Of a stretch of 64,000 nt of DNA, positions 11,931 to 20,524 are shown piece after piece. Origin of the DNA: Ceratopteris richardii. Lineage: Eukaryota > Streptophyta > Polypodiopsida > Polypodiales > Pteridaceae. The stretch spans positions 84,106,917-84,170,916 of the forward strand of contig CM035417.1 in the NCBI GenBank assembly GCA_020310875.1, written 5' to 3'. The position numbers were made by a program, and so were the translations under genes. The notes under the pieces were generated by a model, which ran no database searches, was not told where the DNA came from, and worked only from the letters and a program-made list of their open reading frames with translations. Within the stretch, counting starts at the first letter, position 1. Each line of letters starts with the position of its first letter.

Positions 11931-12110
11931 CACTACAACATATCAAGGGAATACCGACGGTCAGGTATTGGCGTCGGTATGACCCTCGAACATTTTGGGA
12001 AAGCCGCTTAGCCTCGAAAACCCTACGTCGGTATAAGCGTCGGTAATTTACTAGAATTACCGATGCTTATACCGAGGCTTATACCGATGCTATCTTTTTA
12101 ACCGGGCCCA
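11931..12110 (+). mobile_element. CACTA (En/Spm-like) transposon terminus with subterminal repeats
   Basis: It begins CACTACAACATATC inside Copia F coding sequence. It is followed by repeated words of the form TACCGACG, GCGTCGGTAT, TATAAGCGTCGGTAA and TTATACCGATGC in both orientations, the layout expected of CACTA subterminal transposase-binding repeats. The same 14-bp terminus followed by similar words occurs at 63858-64000. The opposite end (GATATGTTGTAGTG) was not found in the window, so length and intactness are unknown. Assignment to the CACTA superfamily is by terminus and architecture only. Confidence 0.75.
12029..12074. repeat. 20-bp inverted repeat in the CACTA subterminal region
   Basis: Left arm 12029-12048, six-base loop TACTAG, right arm 12055-12074. 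The arms pair at 19 of 20 positions, with one G/T wobble. Each arm holds two copies of the subterminal word (CGGTATAAGC and TCGGTAA). It could form a hairpin or act as a dimeric protein-binding site. Confidence 0.9.
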
Positions 12111-12194
12111 AAACCAAAATTCTTGATTTTGAGCATTTTGAATCTACATCTTCTATTGTCGACTTTGTGCACGCGAACAACAGATCTTTGTTTG

Positions 12195-12725
12195 TCACTC
12201 TTTCTCTCTTTATCTCTCTCTCTCTCTCTCCCTCCCTCTCTCTCACTCTCTCTCTCTCTCTCTCTTCCTCCCTCTCTCTTTCTAAGCAGACCTCTATCTT
12301 TCTAGATCTAAAGTTTTGGTGAGTAGATCGCACATATAGTAGCACTATTTTTTCATTCTTTATGTTTTTGCTTTTTTCTAATATGTTCTTTGTTTAGTTT
12401 TTCAAGAGATTTTGGGGTCAAATCTTTGGAAATTTGACGAAGGAGAACTTTAAGTGGATTTTGATGACCTTGATTCAAACAATTTTCTCTCTCTCTCTCT
12501 CACTCCCTCCCTCTCTCTCTAAGCACACATCTATTTTTATAGATCTGAAGTTTTGGTAAGTAGATCTCACATATTGTAGCACACTTTTTTCTTTCTTTAT
12601 GTTTCTGCATTTCTAATATCTTTTCACTTTAGTTTTGCAAGAGATTTTGGGATCAAATCTTTGGAAATACGACGAAGGATAACTTCAAGTGGATTTTGAC
12701 GACCTTGATTCAAACAATTACATCA
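12195..12725 (+). repeat. Tandem duplication (about 238 bp period) with intron-like signals
   Basis: Two units, each a CT microsatellite followed by AAGCAnAC, AGATCTrAAGTTTTGGT, a T-rich stretch, a TTTAG acceptor-like end, AAGAGATTTTGGG, GACGAAGGA and CCTTGATTCAAACAATT. Unit one is about 12200-12483 and unit two about 12484-12719. Both have GTGAGTAG or GTAAGTAG donor-like sequence and a pyrimidine-AG acceptor about 90 bp later, so each unit looks like exon-intron-exon. AATGTAAGTG at 12725 is another donor-like site. A duplicated 5' leader of the CACTA element is the likeliest reading. Confidence 0.65.
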
Positions 12726-12791
12726 ATGTAAGTGATTGTTTTGTTTTCAATTGACATAGAGAGAGAGAGTGAAAGAGAGAGAGGGAGAGAT

Positions 12792-13432
12792 ACATATACA
12801 TACACACAAGCATGCATATGCATACATGCATGCATATGCATACATCCATGCATATGCATACATGCATGCATATGCATACAAGCATGCATATGCATACACA
12901 CAAGCATGCATATGCATACACACATGCATATGCATACAAGCATGCATATGCATACACACATGCATACACACATACAAGCATGCATATGCATACACACATG
13001 CATACACACATACAAGCATGCATATGCATACACACATGCATATGCACACAAATGAATATGCATACACACATACATGCATATGCATACAAGCATGCATATG
13101 CATACACACATGCATACACACATGCATATGCATACACACATGCATATGCATACACACATACACAATGCATATGCATATGCATACACACATGCATACACAA
13201 ATGCATATGCATACACAAATGCATATGCATACACAAATGCATATGCATACACACATGCATATGCATACACACATGCATATGCATACACACATGCATATGC
13301 ATACACACATGCATATGCATACACACATGCATATGCCATACACACATGCATATGCATACACACATACACACATACACAATGCATATGCATATGCATATAC
13401 ATACATATGCATACACAAATGCATATGCATAC
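12792..13432 (+). repeat. TGCATA/CACACA minisatellite array, left part
   Basis: The array is built from the 12-bp palindrome ATGCATATGCAT linked by ACACAC, ACAAGC or ACAAA spacers, giving an 18-bp period such as TGCATATGCATACACACA. Most of it strictly alternates purine and pyrimidine. It is interrupted at 13433 by Gypsy B and resumes at 40348. It is stop-free in several frames on both strands, which produces long meaningless Met-His-Thr or Cys-Met-Tyr reading frames. Confidence 0.95.
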
Positions 13433-14166
13433 TGTTAAACGCTGTTCTAACTGTCAGAAGTGCGTTTAAACGTTATTGGGTTCTTGGGGGTGGAAGGGGT
13501 CTGTTAGACAGAGGCCCTATACTTGGTTCCCAGATTACCCACTTTATATACAGAAAGACACTGATGCTCCAACTCTATCAAGACTCCGTTACACTTACGC
13601 TTTTACAGTAATCGGTCAAATTCTCCCCAAGTTGGCCAACCACACTGTACCCAACTATTCAGTCTAGTGATACAGAGTTTCTTGATTAATTCAAGATCTA
13701 TTCCGAATACAAACCACTATCACACTGAAGATAACACAATACAGATCAGAGTCCCAGAAACACTACCACAACTACACAGACTTCCTCAACACGATACAGT
13801 GCATTACAAGAAGAGTGACACCACAATACACATACTTAATGGATCAATGCCATAGAAACTCCACAGAATAACTCGCTCAGACCACAGTCGGATAATCTTC
13901 TGAACATCTATGAAACTCACCAACAGACAGGTATCGACAGATAACAAAATAGAAACAAGAACAATATACTCAAGATTGCTCAATCACACAACACAGAAAC
14001 GTTCATTCAATCACCCAGACAGACAGTCTGGTGAATCCAACGAATGTCACTCTACGTCTCTTTTTCATTGCTTTATATAAAGATTACAAGGTGTCTGCGT
14101 AACAACCTTTCGCTCGTGCGAACAAGATTCAGTTTTTACGACTTACAATCCGACGGCCGACTAACA
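13433..14166 (-). repeat. 3' LTR of Gypsy B
   Basis: On the plus strand it runs TGTTAAACGCTG to CGACTAACA, 734 bp. It aligns without gaps to 39614-40347. A TATA-like TTATATAAAG lies near 14083 on the plus strand. Differences from the partner are mostly transitions. Confidence 0.93.
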
Positions 14167-14181
14167 CTTGGCACGCACGGT

Positions 14182-14192
14182 GGACTCGAACC
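14182..14192 (-). promoter_or_regulatory. Pol III B-box-like motif beside the Gypsy B 3' LTR
   Basis: The minus strand reads GGTTCGAGTCC, a full match to the tRNA B-box consensus GGTTCGANNCC. It lies in the 43 bp between the extra-ORF stop and the 3' LTR, where a polypurine tract would be expected but is not seen. No A-box or cloverleaf could be built around it, so it is not called a tRNA gene. Confidence 0.35.
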
Positions 14193-14209
14193 CGCAGGTT
14201 TTACAAAAG

Positions 14210-15563
14210 TTACGGTTCATCTATAATTCCTTCTAAGTACATGGATGGTGCTAATCTAAAGGTTCGGGCGATTTTCTTTTTCAAAGCTTCTAACATTTGT
14301 TTTAAAACATCGGGTTCTACTAATTGGGCATCTATTCTTACAGAGCTTAGGGAAATGGCTTCGATCAGCAAAATTTTTGCCTGTGTCTGCAGAAAAGCCT
14401 CTTGTAAGTAAAATTCGTTTGATAAGGCCGCATCTATTGAAACCTTCATCTCTGCAACTTGCTTCTCCATTCTGATTACTCTGTCTTTTTGTGCGTCCAG
14501 CTGGTTCTCCCTTCTTTCGATTTCCTGATTTTGAAATTGGATGGTTCTTGAGTATGCATCTCTTTCTCTGCGAAGATCTGTAATCACTTTCTGTAATTGT
14601 GCTTCTACTGTCAATTTTCGTTTGAGGATATTGTTCACTTCTGCAAAGTCCATCTTACATTTCTGTAGTTCATCAGTTGTTTTTATAGCCAGATCATGCT
14701 GTTCTTGGCCTCTCTGTACCACTTCATCTAGCGTCTGTCTTGTTTCTTCCAATAGATTCCCTAAGGCGATTCTTGCATCATCTTTATCCTGGAGTAATTG
14801 CTTCAGGTTAATTATCTCTGCATCTGCAACATTCAGCAATTCCTCCTTCTCTTGTGCTGCTGCCAGAGCCTCATCTCGTTGAGTTGTAATTACTTCCTGC
14901 TCTTGAAGTCTTGCCTGTAATTGCTTAATTTGTTCATTTAGCGCATGATTTTCAGCCTTTACTACCTGTAATTCCTCCTGGAGGGGAGTGATATCTGCCT
15001 CCAGTACCTCCAATTTGTGTTGAAAGTCATCGCGAATAGTATCTATGACTTGCTTCATTTGTTGCGGCAGTTGTTGTGATAAGTGGATTAGCATTTGTCC
15101 CATAGATGCTAACTCAGAAAATACGGGAGTGGACGGGAGTGGAAGATGAGGACGAGGTTGATATGAGGATGCGGTGAGGAGTTGCTGGGAGTTGGGTGGT
15201 GAGTAATTTGGGGATGAGGATAAAGAGGAAGAGGGTTCGTTGGGGTGAATGGGTTCGATAGGGATAATGGTTTTGAGTGGCGACTCCGGTGGGGGAGTGG
15301 GAAGAACAGCGTTAGATTGTGTTACCTTATCTGTGGTTTGTTGTGTAGTGTCGGCGGTGTTGGCAGCTGTGGACTCAACTGCTTTCAGTAGTTCTTCGAA
15401 CACTTCTTTGATGATATGTTCTCACTCTTCTTGCCTCTCCTGCTCAGATTGTTGCTGAGATGTTTCTTCTGACGAACTTGTTTCGGATTCGGTGGGGGCC
15501 TCCTGTTGTTGTTGTTGTTCTGAAGATGTTTGTGCTAAAGATTCATGATGCATGGACGTTGTG
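14210..15563 (-). pseudogene. Gypsy B extra ORF, C-terminal part (coiled coil)
   Basis: This is the continuation of the frame at 32665-33484, cut by Gypsy A. It holds an in-frame TGA near 15422 (an Arg CGA codon is a likely precursor), then about 397 codons. These are a Ser/Pro-rich stretch (residues about 30-100 of this part), then a heptad-rich region of roughly 220 residues (VVKAENHALNEQIKQL, ETRQTLDEVVQRG, RENQLDAQKDRV), and a C-terminus IDEP. It lies after pol, the position of env-like or accessory ORFs in plant Gypsy elements. No membrane segment is visible. Function unknown; a structural or RNA-binding role is only a guess. Confidence 0.7.
15559..15563 (+). repeat. TSD of Gypsy A, left copy
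   Basis: TTGTG directly precedes the 5' LTR and recurs at 32665-32669 directly after the 3' LTR. Confidence 0.93.
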
Positions 15564-16195
15564 TGTTGAGAGCAGTATGGGCACCCAAGGACTGACTAGA
15601 CAAGGAAGCCAGCGGAGAGAGTCAGAGCGAGCTGAAGGAGTAAGTAGACAAAGCAGTAGACGCAAATCTGGCAGATAGGCCCTTCAAATTTTTCCAAACC
15701 AACATCCTTATAACAGTGATTCTTATCACTAACAATCATTGTAAATACCATTTCATATTTTTGTAGCTCCATTTTGTGCAAGCCGAGGAGTCCTCGAGCT
15801 TGAGGAGCCTTAGAAGTACCTACGTATCAATTTTCGTATTTTTTAGACTCCGTTTAAGCCCTCAAATTGGCCCTGGAACCTAATTTTTAACTAGGCCGGA
15901 CACTAGGTCTGGACAGGGCCAAAGCTAGTCAAAAACTATAAAAAGAGCTAGAGAGCTCATTTTTGAGGTTAGATTGTAATTGAAACAAACTTGTAAGAGC
16001 TCTTGAAAGTAATCTAACGACTCCATTGCTTATCACTCTTTGTCTGGCTGTGTGTGCGCGTGTGTGTGTATGTGTGTGCATGTTTGTGTGCTTCTCACTC
16101 ACGCACTTGTGCCGCCACTTGCTCGAGGTCTTCATACCATCCTCACGTCTTCCCGGATTGACATTAAAGGAGGTGCTACTCATCACTGAGCTACA
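15564..16195 (+). repeat. 5' LTR of Gypsy A
   Basis: 632 bp, TGTTGAGAGCAG to GAGCTACA. The TATA box ACTATAAAAAGAGC lies at about 15936-15949. A conserved hairpin-forming block, CGAGGAGTCCTCG followed by AGCTTGAGGAG, is at 15784-15807 in U3. A GT-rich stretch (16040-16090) lies in R/U5. The first 115 bp repeat the 3' end of the extra ORF. Confidence 0.95.
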
Positions 16196-16203
16196 CCAAA
16201 TTT

Positions 16204-16226
16204 TGGCGCCGTTGCCGGGGATCGAG
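16204..16226 (+). other. Primer-binding site (tRNA-Asp)
   Basis: TGGCGCCGTTGCCGGGGATC starts eight bases after the LTR and is complementary to the 3' end of plant tRNA-Asp (T-arm to CCA). In copy iii the same site reads TGGCATTGTTGTCGGGG at 50000, decayed by C-to-T changes at CpG. Confidence 0.9.
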
Positions 16227-16691
16227 CTTTGAGGACGAGCGTGTGATGGTAAGACGTAGAGTTGACGCGTTGGAGTTGTAGGTGAATTCTTCACTTTCTT
16301 CCATTTTCTTGTTTCTTCTACACCATCTTCATCACCATCATCATCACCACCATCTCCCACCTCCATCTCCATCATCGCAAAAAATTTCAGTTTTTTACTA
16401 TATCTCCTTTCCCCTTTCATTTCCCTCATTTCACTTGTGAGAGAGAGCGAGAGAGCGATATTGCTTGCTCTGTTTTTTGCATGTTTGTTGTGTCTCTTGC
16501 AGGTATCATCATCATCATCCCCGCAAGCACGCTGCGCAGGTACGAAACTCGTTGAATCTGTCTCGCAGTCGCCGACTTCTGTCCATCGCGACAGACAGAA
16601 ATTTTCACCTTTTGGTAAATCTGAGTGCACCACAGTGGACTAGAGACCCTGCACACCACATTCCCACAAAAATTTTTGAAAAATTTGCAAA

Positions 16692-17214
16692 ATTTCAGTC
16701 CATCGCGATTGACTGAACCCCTGTCCATCGCGACAGACTGACTGTCCATCGCGACAGACTGACTGTCCATCGCGACAAACTGACTGTCCATCGCGATTGA
16801 CTGACCCTCTGTCCGTCGCGATTGACTCCTGTCCATCGCGATTGACTGACCCTCTGTCCGTCGCGATTGACTCCTGTCCATCGCGATTGACTGACCCTCT
16901 GTCCGTCGCGACAAACTGACTGTCCATCGCGATTGACTGACCCTCTGTCCATCGCGATTGACTCCTGTCCATCGCGATTGACTCCTGTCCATCGCGATTG
17001 ACTGACCCTCTGTCCATCGCGACAAACTGACAGTCCGTCGCGATTGACTCCTGTCCATCGCGATTGACTGACCCTCTGTCCATCGCGATTGACTCCTGTC
17101 CATCGCGATTGACTGACTCTTGTCCATCGCGATTGACTGACTCGTGTCCATCGCGATTGACTCCTGTCCATCGCGATTGACAGCCCTGTCCATCGCGATT
17201 GACAGCCAATTTTA
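16692..17214 (+). repeat. Tandem array around TCGCGA in the Gypsy A leader
   Basis: About 23 copies of GTCCATCGCGA (or GTCCGTCGCGA), spaced mainly 20 or 26 bp by TTGACTCCT, TTGACTGACCCTCT or CAAACTGACT. Each unit holds the palindrome TCGCGA. One outlying copy lies near 16578. Minus-strand frames through it (repeats of SQSRWT or NRDGQ) are artefacts. The position, between primer site and gag, is that of packaging or translation signals, but no role is shown. Confidence 0.93.
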
Positions 17215-18040
17215 GACAAATTTTTTAGGGTTTTTAAATTGAAAAGATGGACTAATTGTGGGCATAAACATCTTACTCCAGAGCACATAAGGAGGCCTTA
17301 GGAAACCAACCCGGGGAAACCTGTTGCACAGTGATCCTGTTTGAACCCCGTCTTAACCCTAGAACCCTGAACGGTCATAACTTCTCCATACGGAATCCAT
17401 TTTTCGAGCTCTAGGGCGTTGATTTTCAGATAGGGTATTTTGAAGTTGACCATACCCAGGGGGATCAAAGTCAGGGGTCTTTAGAATTCTTTTCTTAAAA
17501 ATCTCTATGCAAATTAGTGTCTGTGCATCAGGAATGAAAATCATTGGTTCTGTCTTTGGAAATTAAATCTTAAAGCTAACTTTGAAACTCTTACAGATCC
17601 TTTGGGAACATTGCAAGGCGTTCTAAGCAAGTGTAAGTGTAAGCTTGGGAACACACTTCCTGGGCACTCAAGGGCAACCAAGCAGGAAACAAAAGGTTGG
17701 AAACTTCTAACCCCCTCTGTCAATTCACAGTTCAGGCTAAGAACGACGAGAGGTAGGAGTAAGTCAGGGAGACGATAGGCAGGTATCAAGTTGAAGATTT
17801 CCTAAAAACTCGAGTCCAAGCTAAAAACCTAATCTCTGTACTGTCGCTAACATAAAGAAAAGGAACCCAACGTGGAACGATCAACCTCAAAGTACGAAAA
17901 ACATTCAAGTATTCCTGACGACGTGATATCAGACAAGACCTTAAACACGATAAATAACTATAAAAAATCAAGTGACTAATACCAATTGATCTGCAACGAG
18001 GCTGTACTCTGGGAAAAAGTCGGGGTACTTAGATAGGCAT

Positions 18041-20524
18041 ATGAACCTTAGATCAGGACGACATCTTGTAAGGGAGAGACAAAGCCTTAGGTCTTCAGAG
18101 GCTAGTGTTAACCACACTGCTAGGTCTTGGGCCCAGCAGTTGAGCCATCACTCGTACTACCCTAGCTCTGAGACCAGTGAGTCCGAGATGTCTCAAGGTA
18201 TGGAGAGACCTACAGGCAGTTCAGGAGTGCCATACTTGCATAGGGTAGAAGGCCCTTATAAAACGCAATTGGAATACCTTAGGACCAACCGATTGGGTGC
18301 TAGCATCTATGAGGACGGCCTAGGAAGGTCCGTGGTACAGATTAAGAATCCCGATCAATCCATTGGATTAGAGCGCCCAGCTGTCAAGTTCGAAAATGGG
18401 GCATACTTAGACAAGGAAGGGACTATATATGTAGTCACCAGTCATCCCGATAGGACTGATGAATTTGGGAATGTAGTCCCAGAATCGGACTTAGGGGACC
18501 TAGAGCAAGGAAACATGGGTACAGAACCTAGAACCCCTCGAGGCAAATCTGTTCTAACTAGGATTATCACACCCGAGTGGATTCCCCAAGATAATAAGAG
18601 CATAGATCTTCTTCTGAACCGAGAAACTGAAGAAGCCTTTTGGAGATATAAATCTGATCGGCCATTTGATATAGGAACAATCATGATCTATGAGTTTAAG
18701 GATCCTGATAGCCCAGGTAGAGTGACCTACTTAGATCACGCTTCGGAGAGGATCTTTGTGGTGACAGACAATGATAGGCATGCTTACACTTGGAAGGGTG
18801 AATTCGTTTTCCCCCAACCAAGATCGAATGTATCCTATGGTCACCCTGGAGCTGGAACATCCCAAGCTCATGGAATGCAAAGAGACAGAAGTAGAGATAG
18901 ACCAGAAGTAAGCTTCGCCAACCCAGCGGGCAGAGAAAGAACGAGGACGGAAACTAATAGAGTGGAACCTGAGATACTTAGAGCTCACAGGAATCAAAGA
19001 AATACGGATGAGTTCCCTCTACCACGACCTAGAGAGCACACAAGGACTTTGAGACCGACTCAACTAGTTAAGTCCATGAAGAATTACTTTGATGGCACAG
19101 GAGATCCCTATGATCACGTGGCGGAATTCAAGCAAGTCTTGAGAGCTGAACAAGTGGAGGATCTATTCACGCAGTACAATGCCTTCGGTCTAACTCTTAG
19201 GAACACAGCACTTACATGGTTTCAACCATTGGATGAGCGACAGTTCAGGAGCATAGACCAACTCCTAGAGGCTTTCATCGTAGAGTTCTCTAAGAGTGGC
19301 ATAAGACACAATACCTCCTCACTAATTCACAGCTTCAAGCAAACCCCTCAAGAGACCGTAAGACTTGCAGGAAGAAGATTTAGGCAATATCTTGAAAGAT
19401 GCCCTGTTTCGGAGCTACCTACACCAGCTAAACAAGTAGCCTTATTCTTGGATGGATTGTTGAGTACGAAATTGAGATCCTATGTGTATCTGAAGGACCC
19501 TAGGACTATAGAAGAGTGTGTACGCATGTGCATTGACATTGAAGATAACCTAGGGGAAGAACTAGAGCTTTCCAAAATCTACAAAGATTCAGATAGTGCA
19601 TCTAACCACTCTTCCACGCAATCCACATCAATCGAAGAACTTGCAGAAAAAGTAGCTCAAAAATTAGGTGTCTCTAGTAAACAAATTCCTAGATTTGCCC
19701 TAGTAAAAAGATGTTATACTTGTGGTGGCGACCACATGGCTAATGTATGTCCCATTATGGCTCAATCCCAAGTGAATCCTGGTAGCCAGTATTGCACGAT
19801 AGAACGAAGGTACACCAATCACACTGCGCAAGATTGCCCCTACAATAAGCAAACCGTTAGGCAGACGTATCCACAGCCATATCCTCAACAAGGAAGATAC
19901 CAGAACCAGTATCCACCTCAGCAGTATGCTAGGCCTCAACAAACCTACCAACCCTACCAAAACCAACAAAGGCCTCAGCCTGTGCTAGCACAGCAAACCC
20001 CAGCTCCAGCTAATGTGATTCCGGTAAAGTATGCTGCCACTGAAGAAAACCTGAATAGAGCCATAGTCCCTGTAACACCGTTGCTTTCAGAAAGTGATCC
20101 CAGTGACCATAGCTTCGACTCCACACATGTCGATAGCCCCCAGGCTTACTACATGCAGTCTCCTGAACATGGTGAGTCCTACTATAGTGAAGAGCCAAAT
20201 GAACCTAGTTGGGAATCGGATTACGCAAATGTCATGTACGCAAACCCCAACCCTAGGCCTCAACCTAGGCAGGTAAGACCTCCGTTCCCAAGGGGACCGT
20301 GCTACAGATGCCAAGGAGATCATCTCATTCGTGATTGTCCCCTACCTCCACCTACACAACCCCAGTCAGTAACGATCCAAGGCTATTGCCAAGAGTGTGG
20401 AAAGGAGCATCTCTTACGAGACTGCCCTAAGAACCCCAATAATATGCCAAAAATCACTCCTATTAATGTTATCGGGTTAGTAGTAGACTCCTCAGGGAGT
20501 GTGACCTCCACTGCTCCAGTATAG
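18041..20524 (+). CDS. gag: Gypsy A Gag polyprotein (827 codons)
   Basis: ATG at 18041 opens with MNLRSGRH, the kind of start seen in plant Gypsy gags (compare MPVTRSGE in Gypsy B). Residues about 345-510 form the retrotransposon capsid-type gag domain (YFDGTGDPYDHVAEF, LTWFQPLD, RRFRQYLERCP). CCHC-type knuckles are at about residue 558 (CYTCGGDHMANVC), 753 (CYRCQGDHLIRDC) and 783 (CQECGKEHLLRDC), with a Gln/Tyr/Pro-rich spacer (about 610-670) between the first and the others. The N-terminal 340 residues are polar and unassigned. Gag would form the virus-like particle and bind RNA. It ends at a TAG in frame with pol. Confidence 0.93.
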   Translation: MNLRSGRHLVRERQSLRSSEASVNHTARSWAQQLSHHSYYPSSETSESEMSQGMERPTGSSGVPYLHRVEGPYKTQLEYLRTNRLGASIYEDGLGRSVVQIKNPDQSIGLERPAVKFENGAYLDKEGTIYVVTSHPDRTDEFGNVVPESDLGDLEQGNMGTEPRTPRGKSVLTRIITPEWIPQDNKSIDLLLNRETEEAFWRYKSDRPFDIGTIMIYEFKDPDSPGRVTYLDHASERIFVVTDNDRHAYTWKGEFVFPQPRSNVSYGHPGAGTSQAHGMQRDRSRDRPEVSFANPAGRERTRTETNRVEPEILRAHRNQRNTDEFPLPRPREHTRTLRPTQLVKSMKNYFDGTGDPYDHVAEFKQVLRAEQVEDLFTQYNAFGLTLRNTALTWFQPLDERQFRSIDQLLEAFIVEFSKSGIRHNTSSLIHSFKQTPQETVRLAGRRFRQYLERCPVSELPTPAKQVALFLDGLLSTKLRSYVYLKDPRTIEECVRMCIDIEDNLGEELELSKIYKDSDSASNHSSTQSTSIEELAEKVAQKLGVSSKQIPRFALVKRCYTCGGDHMANVCPIMAQSQVNPGSQYCTIERRYTNHTAQDCPYNKQTVRQTYPQPYPQQGRYQNQYPPQQYARPQQTYQPYQNQQRPQPVLAQQTPAPANVIPVKYAATEENLNRAIVPVTPLLSESDPSDHSFDSTHVDSPQAYYMQSPEHGESYYSEEPNEPSWESDYANVMYANPNPRPQPRQVRPPFPRGPCYRCQGDHLIRDCPLPPPTQPQSVTIQGYCQECGKEHLLRDCPKNPNNMPKITPINVIGLVVDSSGSVTSTAPV
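20522..20524 (+). promoter_or_regulatory. In-frame UAG between gag and pol (possible readthrough)
   Basis: Gag stops at TAG and the same frame stays open for 2338 codons of pol after it. The context is GTA TAG GTA GTC. Pol has no ATG until about 20649, so it is presumably made by stop-codon suppression or by reinitiation. Given the near-identical LTRs a fresh nonsense mutation is also possible. Confidence 0.6.

Noticed and set aside
12710..13438. Overlapping plus- and minus-strand frames of 200-280 codons
   Set aside because: Same array artefact as above.
14167..14240. Possible tRNA gene on the minus strand
   Set aside because: Only a B-box-like motif is present. The T-stem pairs poorly and no A-box, anticodon arm or acceptor stem could be built.
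15460..15678. 72-codon frame in the 5' LTR of Gypsy A
   Set aside because: Its second half is the same LTR segment that encodes the end of the extra ORF at the 3' side; the first half is the disrupted Gypsy B frame read on the wrong strand.
16426..17288. Minus-strand frames of 190-255 codons repeating SQSRWT or NRDGQ
   Set aside because: They are the reverse reading of the TCGCGA array in the Gypsy A leader, open in three frames, with no start context or domain.
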